From positions 62,001 to 126,000 of the forward strand of contig CAZLGT010000004.1 of assembly GCA_964559175.1 (NCBI GenBank): a stretch of DNA of 64,000 nt, written 5' to 3'. Positions 60,424 to 64,000 of the stretch are shown here, one piece after another (positions within the stretch are counted from its first letter, which is position 1; each line of letters begins with the position of its first letter). The translations under genes were made by a program, and so were the position numbers. The notes beneath the pieces are model-generated. The model had not been told where the DNA came from. It did not search any database and saw only the letters and a program-made list of their open reading frames with translations. The DNA is from Mariniphaga sp964559175 (GTDB lineage Bacteria > Bacteroidota > Bacteroidia > Bacteroidales > Prolixibacteraceae).

Positions 60424-62267
60424 TGAGCGATATTATTCAATTATTACCCGATTCGGTAGCCAACCAGATTGCTGCCGGCGAAGTGATTCAGAGGCCGGCT
60501 TCGGTGGTGAAGGAGCTGGTGGAGAACGCACTGGATGCCGGCGCAACTGAAATTACCATCCATGTAAAAGACGCCGGAAAAACCCTCATTCAGATTACCG
60601 ATAACGGCTGCGGCATGTCGCCTACCGATGCCCGAATGGCGTTCGAGCGGCACGCCACCTCCAAAATCAGTTCGGCCAACGATTTGTTTTCCATTCGCAC
60701 CATGGGTTTCAGGGGTGAGGCAATGGCATCCATTGCCGCCATTGCCGACGTGGAACTTAGAACCAAACGCACCGGGGACGAGGTGGGTACATTCATACAC
60801 ATTATTGGTTCGGAAGTAAAAACCCAGGAGCCGGCAGCCTGTTCCAACGGTACGGCACTCATGGTGAAAAATCTTTTTTTTAATGTGCCGGCACGTCGAA
60901 AATTCCTGAAAACCAATACCACCGAACTACGGCACATCATTAACGAAATACAGCGGGTAGCACTTCCAAACCCCGAAATCCGGTTTTCATTTCACCACAA
61001 TTATTCGCCCCTTTACGAACTGGGCAAGAACAATTTTCGACGCCGGATTGTGGATCTTTTCGGGAAAAACATCAACCACAGTCTGGTACCCGTGGAAGAA
61101 AAAACCAGCATGGTAAACATTTCGGGGTATGTGGGACAACCCAAATATGCCAAAAAAACCATGGGAGAGCAGTTTTTCTTTGTGAACAAGCGCTACATGC
61201 GCCATCCATACTTTCACAAGGCGGTGATGCAGGCCTACGAAAAATTGCTGCCTTCCGATGCTTTTCCATCCTATTTTCTTTTCCTCGAGTTGGATCCGGC
61301 AGGCATCGACATCAATGTACATCCTACCAAAACAGAGATTAAGTTTGAAAATGAAGTCGCTATCTGGCAGTTCATTCATGCGGCCGTACGTACTTCGCTG
61401 GGAAAACACAATGTGGTACCTTCCATCGATTTCGACCAGGAAGGCAGTATCGATATTCCGGTAAAAAGCAAAAACAAGGATGAAGTACGCTTTCCGGAAA
61501 TAAAAATAAACCCGGATTACAATCCTTTCGAGTCGGAAAAAACACCGTCGGTGAAGATTCCCAAAGCATCGGGTTCGGAAAAAATCAATTTGTCGCGCTG
61601 GGAAGATTTGTACCAGGGGAAACAACTCATTTTAAAACCTGAAAAGGACCCTTCTCCCGGAAAAGAACCTGATGTTTTCAGTCAGTCGCGTGAATCCTTC
61701 TCTCAAAAAAGAGTTTTACAACTGAAGCAGAAATACATTCTTTCACCGGTAAAATCGGGGTTGATGGTGATCGATCAGAAACGGGCACACGAGCGCATTC
61801 TTTTCGAGAAATTTATGGAAGTGCTTCATTCAGAGTCGGTGGCCAGTCAGCAACAACTGTTTCCGCAAACCATTGAACTGGAGCCCGGCGATGCCGAGTT
61901 GCTGAAAAACATTCTGAATGATTTGCTGTCGCTGGGGTTCGATATTCGCGAATTCGGAAAAAACACTTTCATCATAAACGGTACGCCGGGTATGCTCGAT
62001 GTGTCTTCACCCGAAATAATCATTCAAAAACTGCTCGAAGAGTATAAAAACTCGCCGGTTGATGCCAAAGCCAGGGCCAAAGAGCAGGTAGCTATTTCGC
62101 TGGCAAAAGCATCGGCACTCGATTATGGCACTGAGCTGAAACAGGAAGAGATAGATCACCTTATCGACAACCTGTTTGCCTGTAAAACACCTAATTTTTC
62201 GCCTGAGGGCAAAAAAGTACTTACCATCATTTCGCTGGAAGATTTCGAAAAAATTTTTAATAAATGA
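60423..62267 (+). CDS. mutL: DNA mismatch repair protein MutL
   Basis: A mismatch repair ATPase, 614 residues. The GHKL ATPase motifs are IAAGEVIQRPASVVKELVEN, ITDNGCGM, TMGFRGEAM and NVPARRKFL. The C-terminal dimerisation domain is present, but the endonuclease motif DQHA(x)2E(x)4E reads DQKRAHERILFE, and no CPHGRP-like end is seen (CKTPNFSPEGK). Nicking activity therefore needs checking. The start is GTG, because it overlaps the preceding stop by one base and no ATG follows closely. Rhomboid genes follow within 72 bases. Confidence 0.94.
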   Translation: MSDIIQLLPDSVANQIAAGEVIQRPASVVKELVENALDAGATEITIHVKDAGKTLIQITDNGCGMSPTDARMAFERHATSKISSANDLFSIRTMGFRGEAMASIAAIADVELRTKRTGDEVGTFIHIIGSEVKTQEPAACSNGTALMVKNLFFNVPARRKFLKTNTTELRHIINEIQRVALPNPEIRFSFHHNYSPLYELGKNNFRRRIVDLFGKNINHSLVPVEEKTSMVNISGYVGQPKYAKKTMGEQFFFVNKRYMRHPYFHKAVMQAYEKLLPSDAFPSYFLFLELDPAGIDINVHPTKTEIKFENEVAIWQFIHAAVRTSLGKHNVVPSIDFDQEGSIDIPVKSKNKDEVRFPEIKINPDYNPFESEKTPSVKIPKASGSEKINLSRWEDLYQGKQLILKPEKDPSPGKEPDVFSQSRESFSQKRVLQLKQKYILSPVKSGLMVIDQKRAHERILFEKFMEVLHSESVASQQQLFPQTIELEPGDAELLKNILNDLLSLGFDIREFGKNTFIINGTPGMLDVSSPEIIIQKLLEEYKNSPVDAKARAKEQVAISLAKASALDYGTELKQEEIDHLIDNLFACKTPNFSPEGKKVLTIISLEDFEKIFNK

Positions 62268-62339
62268 CAATATGTCGTTATTTTGCGGCAGATATACAAT
62301 GGTCTGGCATTTGTCCTGTACCTGTTTAAATTTTGAAGT

Positions 62340-63152
62340 ATGAATTACCGTCCTGTAATGAACGCGATACCACCGGTTGTTAAAAACCTGATCATTATTA
62401 ATGTGTTGCTGCTGTTTGCAACATGGGTTTTGCAAAGCCAGGGCATCGATTTGGTTGAATACCTGGGAATGCACTATCCGGGCTCCGATAAGTTTATGAT
62501 GCACCAAATTGTTACCCACATGTTTATGCACGGTGGGTTAGCTCACTTGTTCTTCAATATGTTTGCCCTGTGGATGTTTGGACGTGTGCTGGAAAGCGTC
62601 TGGGGGTCGCGCCGGTTTTTGATTTATTATTTTGTTACCGGCTTTGGTGCTGTGGCGTTGCACATGTTTGTGAACCACCTCGAAATTTCATCCATTCAGA
62701 ATGCTGTGGAAGCTTTTCGGAATACTCCCTCTCCTGAATTGCTCGATCAGTTTGTCAATAAAAATCTCCCCAATGCAGCTCCGCGCGTACGCGATTTCAT
62801 CAATGCCTGGTATGACAATCCCACAAGCACTGCACACGCTGCCGAAGGGTTAAGCCTTATGGAACGTATTCTTCAGATGAAAATGGACATTCCAACGGTA
62901 GGTGCTTCAGGCGCTGTGTTTGGTGTTCTGCTGGCTTTTGGTGTGTTGTTCCCCAATACCCAGCTGATGCTTCTTTTTCCGCCCATTCCAATCAAAGCCA
63001 AATATTTTGTTATTGCTTATGGTTTGATTGAGCTTTACCTTGGGTTCACACGACCGGGAAGCAACGTAGCGCACTTTGCCCATTTAGGCGGAATGTTATT
63101 CGGTTACCTGCTTATAAAATACTGGAATAAAACCACAACGCATTTTTATTGA
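62340..63152 (+). CDS. Rhomboid-family intramembrane serine protease, first of two
   Basis: A 270-residue membrane protease with about six helices. The catalytic dyad is Ser190 in VGASGAVFG and His248 in AHFAHLGG, and the HGGLAHLFFNMFALW motif (about 64-78) marks the oxyanion helix 2. An insertion of about 80 residues between helices 3 and 4 (about 110-185) is soluble and rich in charged residues, and is unusual for bacterial rhomboids. The stop overlaps the ATG of the next rhomboid (ATGA). Confidence 0.9.
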   Translation: MNYRPVMNAIPPVVKNLIIINVLLLFATWVLQSQGIDLVEYLGMHYPGSDKFMMHQIVTHMFMHGGLAHLFFNMFALWMFGRVLESVWGSRRFLIYYFVTGFGAVALHMFVNHLEISSIQNAVEAFRNTPSPELLDQFVNKNLPNAAPRVRDFINAWYDNPTSTAHAAEGLSLMERILQMKMDIPTVGASGAVFGVLLAFGVLFPNTQLMLLFPPIPIKAKYFVIAYGLIELYLGFTRPGSNVAHFAHLGGMLFGYLLIKYWNKTTTHFY

Positions 63153-64000
63153 TGGATATTTGGGCCGACATAAAACGAACGTTTAAGGAAGGTTCGGTTT
63201 TAACCCGACTGATTTATATAAACCTGGGTGTTTTTCTGCTGATTAAACTGTTCGGGGTCATTTTTTACCTTGTTGGCCAGCCATTTTATCTCATTGAATG
63301 GCTTTCGGTTCCTTCGAACCCCGAAATGCTTTTACAACGGTTTTGGACTCCCGTTACCTATATGTTTCTGCATGCCGGGTTTTTGCACCTGCTGTTCAAT
63401 ATTCTGGGGTTGTACTGGTTTGGCAAACTTTTTTTGTATCATTTTGAAGGGGATAAGTTGTTGAGTGTTTATCTGCTGGGCGGGTTGTCCGGCGCTTTAC
63501 TCTACGTGCTTGCCTTCAATATTTTCCCGGCTTTTCAGTCGGTAAATGCCATTTTGTTTGGGGCATCGGCATCGGTTTTTGCCCTGTTGGTGGCCATTGC
63601 CGTTTACGACCCGCAGCGCGAAATCCACCTGTTTTTTATCGGTCGTTTCCCCTTGAAATACATTGCTGCTTTTTATGTCGTAATATCCATTATCGGCATT
63701 TCGGCTTCCAATCCGGGCGGAAACCTGGCCCATCTTGGCGGGGCTGCCTGGGGATGGTTTTACATTGCCCAACTGCGCAAAGGTAAAGACTGGGGGTCAG
63801 GGTTGGTTGCTTTTATCGATAAAACCGGAGACTGGTTCAAGCCAAAAAACAACATGAAAGTAACCTTTAAACAACCCCCTCCGCGTAACGATTACGAGTA
63901 CAACAAACAACAGAATATTCAGCAGGAAGAGATCAACCGCATTCTCGATAAAATTGCAGCGTCGGGCTACGAAAGCCTAACCAGGAAAGAAAAGGAAATT
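63152..64000 (+). CDS. Rhomboid-family intramembrane serine protease, second of two (3' end outside window)
   Basis: An open frame from ATG to the end of the window (283 codons seen). Membrane helices with HAGFLHLLFNILGLYWFGKL, the nucleophile Ser139 in FGASASVFA and His194 in LAHLGG give a complete rhomboid core. After residue 205 a soluble C-terminal tail begins, ending within the window as a helical region (QQEEINRILDKIAASGYESL). It is translationally coupled to the first rhomboid. Substrate unknown. Confidence 0.88.
   Translation, partial: MDIWADIKRTFKEGSVLTRLIYINLGVFLLIKLFGVIFYLVGQPFYLIEWLSVPSNPEMLLQRFWTPVTYMFLHAGFLHLLFNILGLYWFGKLFLYHFEGDKLLSVYLLGGLSGALLYVLAFNIFPAFQSVNAILFGASASVFALLVAIAVYDPQREIHLFFIGRFPLKYIAAFYVVISIIGISASNPGGNLAHLGGAAWGWFYIAQLRKGKDWGSGLVAFIDKTGDWFKPKNNMKVTFKQPPPRNDYEYNKQQNIQQEEINRILDKIAASGYESLTRKEKEI

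Noticed and set aside
1..64000. tRNA genes, rRNA, CRISPR arrays, insertion sequences or prophage
   Set aside because: No cloverleaf-like sequence, repeated spacer array, transposase or phage structural gene was seen in any gap or frame.

Overview
The window comes from a member of the Bacteroidota, most likely an anaerobic or facultative polysaccharide degrader of the Marinilabiliales/Prolixibacteraceae type. This is inferred from three things. Several secreted proteins end in type IX secretion (T9SS) type A sorting domains. The -7 promoter element TAnnTTTG recurs 17-35 bases before start codons, with little Shine-Dalgarno signal. The gene content is typical of the phylum: DUF4271-hemD-rnpA, a small membrane protein before mutL and two rhomboids, era/der, GH9 and GH32 enzymes, and TPR-LuxR regulators. 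No rRNA, tRNA, CRISPR array, insertion sequence or prophage was seen.

Layout. 1-5.1 kb: the end of a GH32 fructan hydrolase, then on the minus strand an AspT-like transporter, dipeptidase E, a creatininase-family protein and an outer-membrane protein. 5.2-7.0 kb: a DbpA-type DEAD-box helicase. 7.3-10.7 kb: a glycyl radical enzyme that matches trans-4-hydroxy-L-proline dehydratase at the key residues I could compare, with its radical SAM activase. 10.9-14.5 kb: an M28 peptidase and a soluble two-component system. 14.8-20.1 kb: two tandem, very similar T9SS-exported HExxH proteins with a 36-codon membrane peptide between them. 20.1-22.2 kb: a tyrA and DAHP synthase-chorismate mutase operon preceded by a 24-residue leader peptide carrying seven consecutive aromatic codons (FYWYFYF) and a strong intrinsic terminator, i.e. 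a ribosome-mediated attenuator. 22.2-24.5 kb: rnpA, hemD and DUF4271. 25.5-29.3 kb: an acyl-CoA synthetase, a DUF5009 membrane protein and a Tat-exported TIM-barrel protein. 29.5-34 kb: an outer-membrane protein, a U32 peptidase, a hicB-hicA toxin-antitoxin pair and gltX. 34-40.7 kb: a GH9 cellulase, a lipoprotein amidase, a Kv-type potassium channel with a zinc ribbon, and a KamA-like radical SAM protein. 41-44.6 kb: era and der, separated by an AT-rich two-gene islet that encodes an agmatine-deiminase-like enzyme. 44.6-48.3 kb: an MBOAT/SGNH acylation pair and a sugar porter. 48.4-55.8 kb: a minus-strand envelope locus (FecR-like, DUF3137, LemA, ankyrin, OmpA) headed by an orphan 77-residue LuxR-type HTH protein and a membrane-anchored TPR-LuxR regulator. 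56-60 kb: a small monooxygenase with Fe-alcohol dehydrogenase, and a YadA-head/S74 chaperone protein followed by a T9SS protein. 60-64 kb: a conserved small protein, mutL and two rhomboid proteases, the last cut off by the window edge.

The most informative non-coding signal is the aromatic attenuator at 20,075-20,253. The leader ORF, terminator and a competing antiterminator pairing can all be read directly, and their geometry fits classical control by ribosome stalling. The other strong candidates for novelty are the envelope locus with paired HTH regulators, the foreign-looking islet between era and der, and the tandem T9SS metalloprotease-like pair.
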